Both the position numbers and the translations under genes were made by a program. A stretch of DNA of 64,000 nt from Chaunax sp. Z400 (taxonomy: Eukaryota > Chordata > Actinopteri > Lophiiformes > Chaunacidae). Below the pieces are notes generated by a model. The model was given only the letters and a program-made list of their open reading frames with translations. It ran no database searches and was not told the origin of the DNA. The stretch covers positions 5,179,459-5,243,458 of the forward strand of contig CM075206.1 in NCBI GenBank assembly GCA_037577475.1. Reading direction: 5' to 3'. This document shows positions 55,700 through 64,000 of this stretch, in pieces (within the stretch, counting starts at the first letter, position 1; each line of letters opens with the position of its first letter).

Positions 55700-56473
55700 T
55701 CATTAGACAAACAGAGCACTACCTTTTTATTCTCTGCTTCGCCAAAGACTTTCTCAGTTGCAGCATTTTTTTTTTTTTTTAGTTTTAAAGGGAAACGACA
55801 AAGATAATCAGATATGAAATTTATGACAACCATGCTTTATAATGCTCTCCCAAAGCTACAAATTGAAAGGCTGTCAATAAATACAAGTCTTACTTCTTAA
55901 TGAGCTTCATAACATTTCTGTTCTAAATCGGTAAATATCCCTTGACCCCCCCCCCCCCCGACAGGAAATATAATGCCAGGAATAACAGACATGGATTTTG
56001 CTCAAACATCTCTTTGACATCACAGATTAGAGATTAGGAAAAACTCATTTTCCATCTCTGACTAGGACGTATTGTAAATAGTCTTCTCTGAGAGACCGAG
56101 CCGTCGTAGGATGCTGCAGTAGCACAAAATTTAAGCTGAGACGAACAGGGTCTCAAATCTCATTCAATAAAGTAGTGCTACAAGTAAGTGTGAAGGGTCG
56201 CTGAGGGAAAATAATAATAAAACATAAGCTCCCTTCTAAAATATTCATCCCTCAAAAGATCAGTTGCTGTAGTCTGAACAACACCTGACACACACCCAAA
56301 CAAATACAGGGAAAAAACTCAAACACAGGAAGAAATGCTACCCAGCCATTCCTCAACTTGTAACATCTTTTTAAAATCTAAGATCAGTGCAAAAAAAATA
56401 AAGCCAATGCTGTTTATGACTTGACGAGACAGTAAACAAGACAGCTCAATATCAGCTGACCAGCAGCAGTAAG
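55700..56473 (-). other. dsel: Probable dsel 3' untranslated region
   Basis: The stretch directly after the dsel stop codon (56474-56476) has no other coding signal. It includes a run of about 14 C at about 55947-55960 and a poly-T tract at about 55767-55780 on the plus strand. The boundary is set by the first good minus-strand AATAAA (55726-55731). If that signal is skipped, another AATAAA on the same strand at 54605-54610 would extend the UTR by about 1.1 kb. Confidence 0.45.
55726..55731 (-). terminator. dsel: Candidate dsel poly(A) signal AATAAA
   Basis: Plus-strand TTTATT reads AATAAA on the gene strand, about 740 bases after the stop codon. Downstream on the minus strand the sequence is GT-rich (GCTCTGTTTGTCT, then GATATGTGTTGT), as expected of a cleavage-stimulating element. 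Not proven. Confidence 0.35.
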
Positions 56474-59400
56474 TTAACTGGCAAACCTGGTGTAACCCAG
56501 CCTCTTCATCACACTCCCACACACTTCCTCAATTAGTCTGATGTCTTTTCGAGGCATGTCCTGTCTCCATTTCTTAATGTTGGCTGGTGAAATGTCCCCT
56601 TCGTACATTAGATTGTACAGGTTTGTGGAGGTGGTGAATAGAAGCTGGTTGAGGGCTGCGGGTGAGACAGGTACGCCCAGAAACGTGTGAATGCTCTCCG
56701 CCGTCTCCTGTGGGTAGTTGACCACATCCTCGAACCTGACTTGGAGGTAGGACTCCTCAGGGAGGCCCTCGCTGACCCTCAGCACTGCTGCGGTGTGAGC
56801 CAGCCACAGATGAGACAGTATAAGGATGGGGTTTGTCTCTGCACGGTGCAGCAGGCTCTGAATTATCTTAAACTCTGGCGCCACAGTTGGACACCCTTCA
56901 ATGACAGCGTCCTCCTTGAATATCAAGGAAATGTGCTGTGGGATGTTTTTAAGGGAGTAAAGGCTGGGTTTGCTGTTATAAACCATGAGATAAATCCACG
57001 CCCGAGGGTCTCTCACCAAATAGATTGTCCTGAGGGATGGTCCCACAACCTCCTGAATGAAAGGCAGTTTGAGCGACCAGCTTCCACTCCGCATGTTGAG
57101 CACCACGCGGGCATTAGGGTACTCCGCAACGTGGCGTCTGATCTCCCGAACATACTCTGCATCTCTGTCCAGACTGGCTCTCAGTTTGCCCTTCAGCTCC
57201 GAGGCTGGCTCTCTCCGTCTGGATCTTTTCTTCCTGTCACTGGAGGGGCCAGCTTTCTGGGCCTGTTTGACCCTGCTGCCCTCCACCAGCTGAATATTTT
57301 GCAAATGCAACTTGATGTCGTGGACCAGCGAATGCAGCCAGCCCTGAATCATCTTAAACCGTCCATGCACGGCGTCTGATCTGGACCACTCACAGGCATC
57401 GACAAGAGAGTCAAACTCAAACTCGGTCTCAGGAATGTCAACGTGCTCAGTGGGAACTCTTATGTAAACAAAGTCTGAGTTGTTGTAGAAAAGGTGCTTG
57501 AGAATATCTGATCCCGATCCGGGAAGGGTTGTTATGAGGACGGTGGGCAGGGGGAGCCGGTTCTCCTCGTACAGTCTTATTTGTTTGTTTACCTCGTTTT
57601 TCGCACCCGCGCCTTTCCATTTTACCCCACAGAGAAGCTGATCGCAGCTGTTAGACACAAACAGCAGCGCTGCTATCCACACAATGAGCACAGACAGGAG
57701 GGTGTAACGCATCAGCCTGCTGAAACATACATAAAACTTTCTCTGCATGGTCAGAAATCCTATGGCCACACAGAGGACAACCCCTGCTATCACATTGACT
57801 GTGAACCCAAGGTCAAAAACCTGATCATCACTGCTGATTTTTTTGGGGATGAGTTGTGTTCCAAGGCCATATCGAGTGATTTGATTTTTGTCCTCAACTT
57901 TACAGTGACCTGCAAATCCTAAATAAGTCAACCTCGCTCCCATATCTTGATAGTTTGTAGCAATAGATATTATCTTTTCAGTGTTATTTATGGTTAAAGA
58001 AAGTCTCACACCATTTTTGCTATTATCATTAAATTTAGGGTTGGACACCTTGACATATGGCCCGTGTAACACATATGCTACTCTGCTGACTGTGCCCGTC
58101 ATTTGAAAAGTGACATTTACATACTGCGTCCACCTCTTTTTAAACTCAGCCGCCTGCTCCGCCTCCTGTATCCTGGTATCAGGGCTATGACCCTGGCTGT
58201 CGAACCAGAACATTTTATAATGAGCGTCCCACACATCCATCATTGCACCGTTGTATCTGTCCATGAATCTGAAAGGAACGTATTTAAAGTCAATATCTAG
58301 ATTGTGGAAAAATGCACTGAGGGTTGTTACGGGTGAATCAGCCCACTTCTCTACATGATCAAGCACCAGCAAAGTCTGGGAGTTGAGCAGAACTAAAGCT
58401 CTGAACACACTCTTCAGTCTCATAGCAGGGGAATAAGCTGACACCGCTTCACCACTCACAAACATGGTATCCCTGTGCGAGGAGGCGGTAATCACCTCAC
58501 CTCTTGCGTCGCCTACACCCTTATCAGTCCAGCGCAACCACTTAGCACACTCCCCTAACTGACCCTCCCACGGACTGTTACACTGGCTCGTGGGAGACGG
58601 ACTGAACACCAAAACATTATTAAGATAGGTGTACTTTGGGCCATAAAGTGCTTCGGACACAAATACTTGTCCATTAGGAGCAAACGTGAAAGAATTCTGA
58701 TCAGGGTGCTCGTGACCTGGGTTAAAGCTGTTCCAGCCCTCCACCCAAACATAAGGCTTCTCATGGACAATGTCGTAGACTGCACGGCCACCCAGCCTCC
58801 CAGACTTAAAGGAAACAAAAGTATTACCCTGACCAATGGGCAGCCCTGCACCGTAGGTAACCACACCCCAGTTTGAGAAAATATGCATCCTAGCTTTGCC
58901 AAAGTCGTGTGGAGGCTGTGGCGTGAGGTGATGGTTGTACCAGATGTATTCTGTGTGGAGCGTAGCCCAGCGCTGGGCAGAAGACTGTCCCATGGGGCCA
59001 TCCTTCGGTCGGTGTTTCCTAATTTGTTGAGCCAGCCAGTTACCCGTTCCGTTCCTCATGACGAAAGTGTCGAGAAAAACAAGCTGACTCTCTGGACCAT
59101 AAAACCAGTTGTAGTTGGAGTCGGCGATGCCAACCGTTCTCTGAAACCCTGGTAACAGAGTGGCATAATAAAACCAGAAGTGTCCCCGCAGCCAGTTGTT
59201 CTGCAAGTTGTCAATGCTGAAGTGGCGCTGAGCTAAGAAGACATACTGTGTGATGGACTTGGCTGTGTAGCTCCCATAGGCTACCCCTTCATCCAGAGAC
59301 CCATCAACAATGTGATTTAGTAGAAACATATTTTTCTCCATGTAGTTCACTGCCACTTGTTTCCAAATCATCGACTCTGGGTCGTCATGTGATCCCACCA

Positions 59401-60130
59401 CTATTGCACCAGTCAGGATGGCTAATATGTTGGTGGTTTGGTGATTTTGGAGATACTGTTTACCCCACGCCCTGCACTTTGACAGCTCATACAGCTCCTC
59501 TGTCTCAGAGCGGATTTTCTTGAGGTAAATATCCCTCCGCTGTTCATCGAGGTAGGAGTAAATAAAGTCATAAGCAGTAGCAAACCCAGTGAGAGAGTGC
59601 GCCATGGGGACCTCATCGTTAGGGGCACTGGTCACCTTCCAGTCTGGGTATTCAGCCATCCTATCCATGAACTTGATAAGAAACTGCAGGGCAGCGGAGT
59701 CCTCTGGGGACAGCAGGCAGTAGAAAGCCAGAGGCGGCAGATTGTTCCCATAAATCTCGTTCCACTTGCTTGTAAACTCTGCATGTTTCGCAGGGGGCAT
59801 GTAAAAGGCGGCGTTAGACAACATGGTGAACGCAGCTGCCCGGATAACTTTAAATATGTGATTGTGGGTGGTGGAGGATTTTTGCCTCAAGTGCAGCACA
59901 TCCACTTGGTCAAAATATAGTGTGGGATGGGAGTCAGCAGACTTGAATCTCCACTGCTCGGTCGCTCTGTCTTGTGTGAGCTCGACCTGCAGCAGATCAC
60001 CTGTAAAAATGTCTCTGTCTGTGGCATTGAAGACCCCCGAGAAAGCTGTCCCCACTGCGAACAGTGGCAGCAAAATAACACAAAACACAATCCAGTTGAC
60101 TGCCATGTTGCCCGGCAGTTGTGGATGCAT
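56474..60130 (-). CDS. dsel: Dermatan-sulfate epimerase-like protein (DSEL), single-exon CDS
   Basis: Predicted chondroitin-glucuronate 5-epimerase, converting D-glucuronate to L-iduronate in chondroitin chains to make dermatan sulfate in the ER/Golgi lumen (family knowledge). Seen: about 1,218 residues with no intron, close to my recollection of about 1,212 for human DSEL. Numbered from the ATG at 60130, there is a hydrophobic signal peptide (about 9-31). The epimerase domain (about 60-770) has NHQTTN with His230, DGSLDEGVAYGSY with Tyr285, and NPGHEHPDQN with His473/His475, matching the DSE catalytic blocks. Two hydrophobic segments follow (about 776-795 and 809-825). A sulfotransferase-like domain (about 860-1215) has a PAPS loop TTLPGSGS near 867 and a 3'-phosphate motif RDPRAW at 1040-1045. 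N-glycosylation sequons lie at 35, 360, 672, 715 and 883. The C-terminal sulfotransferase domain separates DSEL from the shorter DSE. A second in-frame ATG at 60106 has a stronger Kozak context (A at -3, G at +4) and gives 1,210 residues, so it may be the real start. No frameshift or internal stop is visible. Long open frames on the opposite strand here are shadows. Confidence 0.97.
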   Translation of the reverse strand: MHPQLPGNMAVNWIVFCVILLPLFAVGTAFSGVFNATDRDIFTGDLLQVELTQDRATEQWRFKSADSHPTLYFDQVDVLHLRQKSSTTHNHIFKVIRAAAFTMLSNAAFYMPPAKHAEFTSKWNEIYGNNLPPLAFYCLLSPEDSAALQFLIKFMDRMAEYPDWKVTSAPNDEVPMAHSLTGFATAYDFIYSYLDEQRRDIYLKKIRSETEELYELSKCRAWGKQYLQNHQTTNILAILTGAIVVGSHDDPESMIWKQVAVNYMEKNMFLLNHIVDGSLDEGVAYGSYTAKSITQYVFLAQRHFSIDNLQNNWLRGHFWFYYATLLPGFQRTVGIADSNYNWFYGPESQLVFLDTFVMRNGTGNWLAQQIRKHRPKDGPMGQSSAQRWATLHTEYIWYNHHLTPQPPHDFGKARMHIFSNWGVVTYGAGLPIGQGNTFVSFKSGRLGGRAVYDIVHEKPYVWVEGWNSFNPGHEHPDQNSFTFAPNGQVFVSEALYGPKYTYLNNVLVFSPSPTSQCNSPWEGQLGECAKWLRWTDKGVGDARGEVITASSHRDTMFVSGEAVSAYSPAMRLKSVFRALVLLNSQTLLVLDHVEKWADSPVTTLSAFFHNLDIDFKYVPFRFMDRYNGAMMDVWDAHYKMFWFDSQGHSPDTRIQEAEQAAEFKKRWTQYVNVTFQMTGTVSRVAYVLHGPYVKVSNPKFNDNSKNGVRLSLTINNTEKIISIATNYQDMGARLTYLGFAGHCKVEDKNQITRYGLGTQLIPKKISSDDQVFDLGFTVNVIAGVVLCVAIGFLTMQRKFYVCFSRLMRYTLLSVLIVWIAALLFVSNSCDQLLCGVKWKGAGAKNEVNKQIRLYEENRLPLPTVLITTLPGSGSDILKHLFYNNSDFVYIRVPTEHVDIPETEFEFDSLVDACEWSRSDAVHGRFKMIQGWLHSLVHDIKLHLQNIQLVEGSRVKQAQKAGPSSDRKKRSRRREPASELKGKLRASLDRDAEYVREIRRHVAEYPNARVVLNMRSGSWSLKLPFIQEVVGPSLRTIYLVRDPRAWIYLMVYNSKPSLYSLKNIPQHISLIFKEDAVIEGCPTVAPEFKIIQSLLHRAETNPILILSHLWLAHTAAVLRVSEGLPEESYLQVRFEDVVNYPQETAESIHTFLGVPVSPAALNQLLFTTSTNLYNLMYEGDISPANIKKWRQDMPRKDIRLIEEVCGSVMKRLGYTRFAS

Positions 60131-61230
60131 TTTACTGGATTTCAAAATTAGGAAAATGACTGTTTTTGTCCTTTGAAATATTGTAATAATGTTCCATAAC
60201 TTCAGCTGTTATTTCAGAGTAAAAGTCCACGTGAAATATATTTGTTAGAGTCCAAAAAACATTTTTACAAGACAACTGAGGCATTTAAGTCCCATGCATG
60301 ATAGAGAAGAAGAGGGGGAAAAAAACTTTAGTGCAAGAGCAAATGCCATCCATATCCACTTGTAACCATCGTGTCATTTGAAAAGGCAACAGCACATTAA
60401 ATAAATGTCTTATGGTGGGAAGATCTCTCTGGTCTGTTTTGAATTTAACACAAGAGAAAAAAGTCCTCATGCGTGCGTAATCCTCACGTCCACATAGTAA
60501 TAGGTGTGCTCGTGAAGACTGGCATCTCCCCCCTTCGCGTGCGCCAGTAACTCATATTGATCTCCTCCCCAAAACATTTCCTCGCAGACAAACATCAGTC
60601 AGCCCCAGTCTGTGTCCGGTCCAATCACAGCCACCCACAGGCACCGTGTGCAGCCCGACCGAGCTGCAACATCCACGGACACGAACCTCTGCAAACCGCG
60701 CATCTCCGCAGATAACATTGTCTGGTCCGCCGCAGCAGAGACCCCAACAGGACTGGTGCTTAAAACTGCAAATCCTCATCGGGAAAATTGATCTGTTCGC
60801 ATTGTTAAGTCCGGTTCTCTCCGCGCTTCTTTGTTCCCCGCTTTATCTCCAGTGATTAGTATGGTGAAGTCTGGAGAGAGGAAAGTTGTCGTCACTCCTC
60901 AAGTATTCAAAGAATGAGACATGATTCGCGTTGTCCTGCAGGAAGCAGTCGATCGGCCTCCCGGATGATGAGGATTCCAGATGTGCATGAACGTCTCTGT
61001 AGTTATATTTATGCATCTGCTGCCGTTTGAGACGTATCTCACAAGTGTGTGAGTTGCAGTCTCCGGACCCGTCTCCGTTATGTCCTCCCGACTGTTCAAC
61101 ACAGTCAGTTTGATTGTTTTCCTGCACTGAACGGAAAATTTCCACTGTACAAACTGTAGAGGGAGCCGTGACTTCAGGAGCGCAGCCCTCATCTCTCATG
61201 CAGAGATGTGGGGAGTGGGAAGGCTGAATA
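60131..61230 (-). promoter_or_regulatory. dsel: Probable dsel 5' leader and promoter region
   Basis: This is the least AT-rich, most CpG-containing part of the window and lies immediately upstream of the dsel start, so it is the natural place for the leader and promoter (inference). A CCAAT motif is at 60621-60625 on the plus strand. On the minus strand a TATA-like ATAAATATAA lies at about 61002-61012. A possible 3' splice site ending in CCAG sits four bases before the first ATG, compatible with a separate upstream 5'-UTR exon. A 118-codon minus-strand ATG frame (61199-60843) lies in it. The transcription start cannot be fixed from sequence alone. Confidence 0.4.
60843..61199 (-). other. 118-codon open frame upstream of dsel, possible uORF
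   Basis: A minus-strand frame beginning at a true ATG (61197-61199) runs 118 codons to a stop at 60843, on the same strand as dsel and about 700 bases before its start. The predicted peptide is polar, without signal peptide, membrane segment or repeat, and I recognise no domain. It could be an upstream ORF in a long leader, part of an unrelated small exon, or chance openness in a less AT-rich region. A second overlapping 97-codon minus-strand frame (61192-60899) makes chance more likely. Confidence 0.2.
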
Positions 61231-62034
61231 TTCAGCTCATGAAACCCTTTTCTTTCTCTTACTATTACTAAGAGGTCAAGTTAAACAATTTTTAGTTCCT
61301 GTTCTTCATCAAGGTTGAGGCTATAGAAGCAAAATCAGACAAGTGGTGATAAAAAAAAGTTTGCATGGTTTTACTGGCAAGTTCTACAGAATCCTACTGT
61401 AGATGCAGCAGGATTGATTTATTGTTTATTGTTGTTTATTATGCTCTCTTTTAGCTGTTACAGGTAACAGCTACTCTTCCTGGGGCCCATATAATTAAAT
61501 ATAAATGATTAACTTTCTATAATGTTGATTTAGCTAAATCAATTTAAGTTGAACTGCAGGCACTGCTTTTAAAAATGTCACCATATATTTTATGTTGATA
61601 TGACATCATTGAGATGATGATATCTGAGGGTGTAAAACATGATTAAAAAAAATGCATGATTGGATTTAAATTGAACAAACATTTACTCTCTGCATGTCTT
61701 CATCTATTTGTTTTTTTTAAAAATATTAACGTTGAAATAAAGTTATTTCAGGGTGACAACCTCATGAGAAATCAATGATTGGATTTCAACATAGATTTAA
61801 CGTTATTTTCATTGATTCACTTACACAGAATTGATGTTATTGTTGGTTGGGGACACCTCTTTTTGAATCTTTAATGTACTGAAAACTGATATGGACTTAA
61901 CAGCCATATTTTTTGGCAATAAGGACACAATTAATGTTGAAGGAATTCAATAATTTTGGAAAATATTCACCTTGTCAAGAATTGGAGAAGTTTGATACTC
62001 ACTTATATTGAATATGAAGCTACAGCAACTGCAT
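61231..62034. other. AT-rich intergenic DNA upstream of dsel
   Basis: Nothing definite. TCAACATAGATTTAACG with GTTGAAATAAAG nearby may be an old repeat, but this is too weak to call. Confidence 0.5.
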
Positions 62035-62345
62035 CAATTAGCTGATTCGCTATGGGGAGCTAGCTTGGCAATATCTAAAAAACAAAATTAACATACCAAC
62101 ATCTGTTAATGTCTATCAATAGTTTAATATCTTGGGAGGCCCGTCAAATAACAACAAGGTGTGCTGGTAGGCAGATTTTCTCATCTCTAGACAGATCCAG
62201 GCTAACTCTTTCCACCCTGTTGCCAGTCTTAATGCTAAGCAGCTATTTGCTATAGCCTTACATGTATAGTAGATATAGATAAAAGAATGGTATCGATATG
62301 TTCATCTAACTCTCTGTAAGAAAATCTTATTAGCCAAGGATAAGT
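62035..62345 (+). repeat. Dispersed teleost repeat ('CAGTCTTAATGCTAAGC')
   Basis: CCAGGCTAACTCTTTCCACC, TTGCCAGTCTTAATGCTAAG, GAATGGTATCGATATGTTCA and TCTAACTCTCTGTAAGAAA follow the order of an abundant fish repeat ('ggctagctgtttccccctgtttccagtctttatgctaagcta...agtggtatcaatcttctcatctaactctc'). The copy is diverged. Confidence 0.7.
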
Positions 62346-64000
62346 CTTGTCACATTTTTGTTCATCTTTCGTCATTTTAACCAGCGTTTGTGCAGATGCA
62401 ATATGAGCTAAAATAACCAATATTACAGAAATATTTAAAATATAAAAATGTAATAGTTAAATATGTCAATTTTTAAAAAAAATCTTTTTAAGTCTCAGTT
62501 GCATATCTTATAGTGCAGTTCCTGAGGCAACAGAAAAGGCTTTGAATAACCTCAAACGCATCTTCTCTCAGAGAAATGTGTGACATTTGCCTGCCCTCAT
62601 GCATGGCACTGAGCACTCATTGATCACCTCATTCTGTGAATATTAGATTTCTGTGCAGCATCTTCATTTAATGATGGATTGGTTTTTATATACCCAGTTC
62701 ACAAGTGTCCTCTGCAGCATTCTGCATATACATTCTACATATCCCACAGAGACCACTGTTGCATGATGTGTTTTTTCCCCCCCTCCCCACAGTTCAAAAG
62801 CACACGCCAGAGGCACACAGTTGGCCTTATCAGGACCGCTGCAGGAAACATGCACAGTAATCTCTTTTTGGACACAAGTCTTCCATATGGAGAAATGATG
62901 CTCTGCATAAAAAAAGCTTCCTATATTTAAACAGTGATGATAATCTTGAACACACATCAGTCAAATCGCTTCATAAACATAAGGATTATGCTTCAGGAAT
63001 CAGCAAGAAGGCTTGGACACTCTGTAAAGAACTTAATGATTTTTTTTAACTTACTTTAAGAGAAAAAATCTGACTGGACTTTCCAAAAACCAACATCAAA
63101 TGAGCATATGCTGTCTCACTGCATCATGCACACTCTTCAAAGGAACAAATCACGGCTGATGTACCCTTTTATATCTTTATATTAAATTATAATGATGTGA
63201 TATGATGCTATCTATAATTATATACTGTAACTGTATTGCATGGCTTCTATTCCTGGACAAAATGGTATTGCCAGCACTCATTTATTAGTACCCAGTGTGG
63301 TAAATGATGGCATGAAGAATTTCATTTTAAAGCAGATTTTCCACGTTTTCTCGAGAAGACCAGAAATGCAACAAAATGCCTCTCTGTAGTTTTCCATAAA
63401 TAAATTGCAAAAGCATTAAAGAGTCTGTATACAGCTACAGTTTCATTCTATGTTACATTCTACACAGCCCATTCAAGGTGGAACTGTTGCGTGTTTATTA
63501 TGCCTCACGGATCTGTATAAACGTTACAAAGGCGTAATGGGGTCATTGTTGTTCCACGTCTAGCTACATCACCAAATCTACTTCTGTATAAATGTAGTCA
63601 GCCAGAAAGGTGACACAAAGGAGAAATCTGCAAATTACAGAGACGGCTTGAGCCAGGAGATCATATCAACCACCATGATTCATTTTGTCATGTTATTGTT
63701 GTATGTTATTGTGATTACAACATTGTAACATATTGCCTATGATAAACTTCACACTATATTGTTGCCTGCTGCTGTGTTACATGTCCCATCTCTTTTGTTT
63801 GTGAAACACCAGTATACCATCTACAATCACACTCTGGGGCAGTGTGTTGCCGCTGTTATTTGGTTATTTGCAAGGCCAATGTAGGTCCTCATTGAGCTGC
63901 TATTGTGTGATGTGTAAAAATGGCTATGGATACACAACAAAATACAAAACACCAATGTAGAAATTGTGGTTTCAGTAGGTAGCCTTGCTTTTAAGATATG
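62346..64000. other. AT-rich intergenic DNA
   Basis: No gene or repeat recognised. Overlapping frames of 83-97 codons at about 62664-62957 on both strands look like chance. Confidence 0.5.

Noticed and set aside
56687..57379. 230-codon plus-strand frame opposite dsel
   Set aside because: It lies antisense to the conserved sulfotransferase domain; its openness follows from dsel codon usage.
58555..59001. 148-codon minus-strand frame inside dsel
   Set aside because: Overlaps the epimerase domain in another frame on the same strand; a shadow.

Overview
The window looks like an intergenic stretch of a teleost fish chromosome, probably a percomorph. Two things point there. The only convincing gene encodes a dermatan-sulfate epimerase-like protein (DSEL) with clear vertebrate identity. 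The dispersed repeats are families I recognise as common in fish: a Tc1-type transposon, a tRNA-like SINE with a 'GGGATAGGCTCCAGCCCCC' core, hAT-type miniature elements, and long TG microsatellites. The DNA is AT-rich with very long gene-free stretches. I see no bacterial, plasmid or viral organisation, no rRNA or tRNA genes, and no CRISPR array.

Layout. Positions 1-54,600 form a gene desert: AT-rich single-copy-looking DNA broken by microsatellites, two degenerate A-rich minisatellite arrays (about 1.68-2.08 kb and 3.61-4.10 kb), several MITE-like inverted-repeat elements, and fragments of at least eight dispersed repeat families. The best-defined mobile element is a decayed Tc1-like transposase copy on the minus strand near 44.15-44.75 kb. 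It is internally deleted, lacks its 3' end, and abuts a SINE-like tail and a (TA)27 tract. Open frames in this region are short, usually overlap on both strands, and carry no recognisable domains.

The single gene, dsel, runs on the minus strand from 60,130 to 56,474 as one uninterrupted coding exon of about 1,218 codons. It comprises a signal peptide, a luminal glucuronyl C5-epimerase domain with its catalytic His/Tyr/His blocks, two hydrophobic membrane segments, and a C-terminal sulfotransferase-like domain. Its likely 3' UTR lies at about 55.7-56.47 kb with a candidate poly(A) signal. Its likely promoter and 5' leader lie at about 60.13-61.23 kb in the least AT-rich part of the window. Beyond that is more AT-rich intergenic DNA containing one recognisable teleost repeat copy (62.04-62.34 kb).

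With one gene there is no operon-like or pathway clustering to describe. A lone intronless-CDS dsel beside a large desert is consistent with long-range regulation, but the enhancer-like stretches I flag are guesses by eye. I did not find a convincing new biological system. The most checkable oddities are a leucine at the position normally held by serine in the sulfotransferase 3'-phosphate-binding motif, the chimeric Tc1/SINE/(TA)n junction, and several structured inverted repeats.
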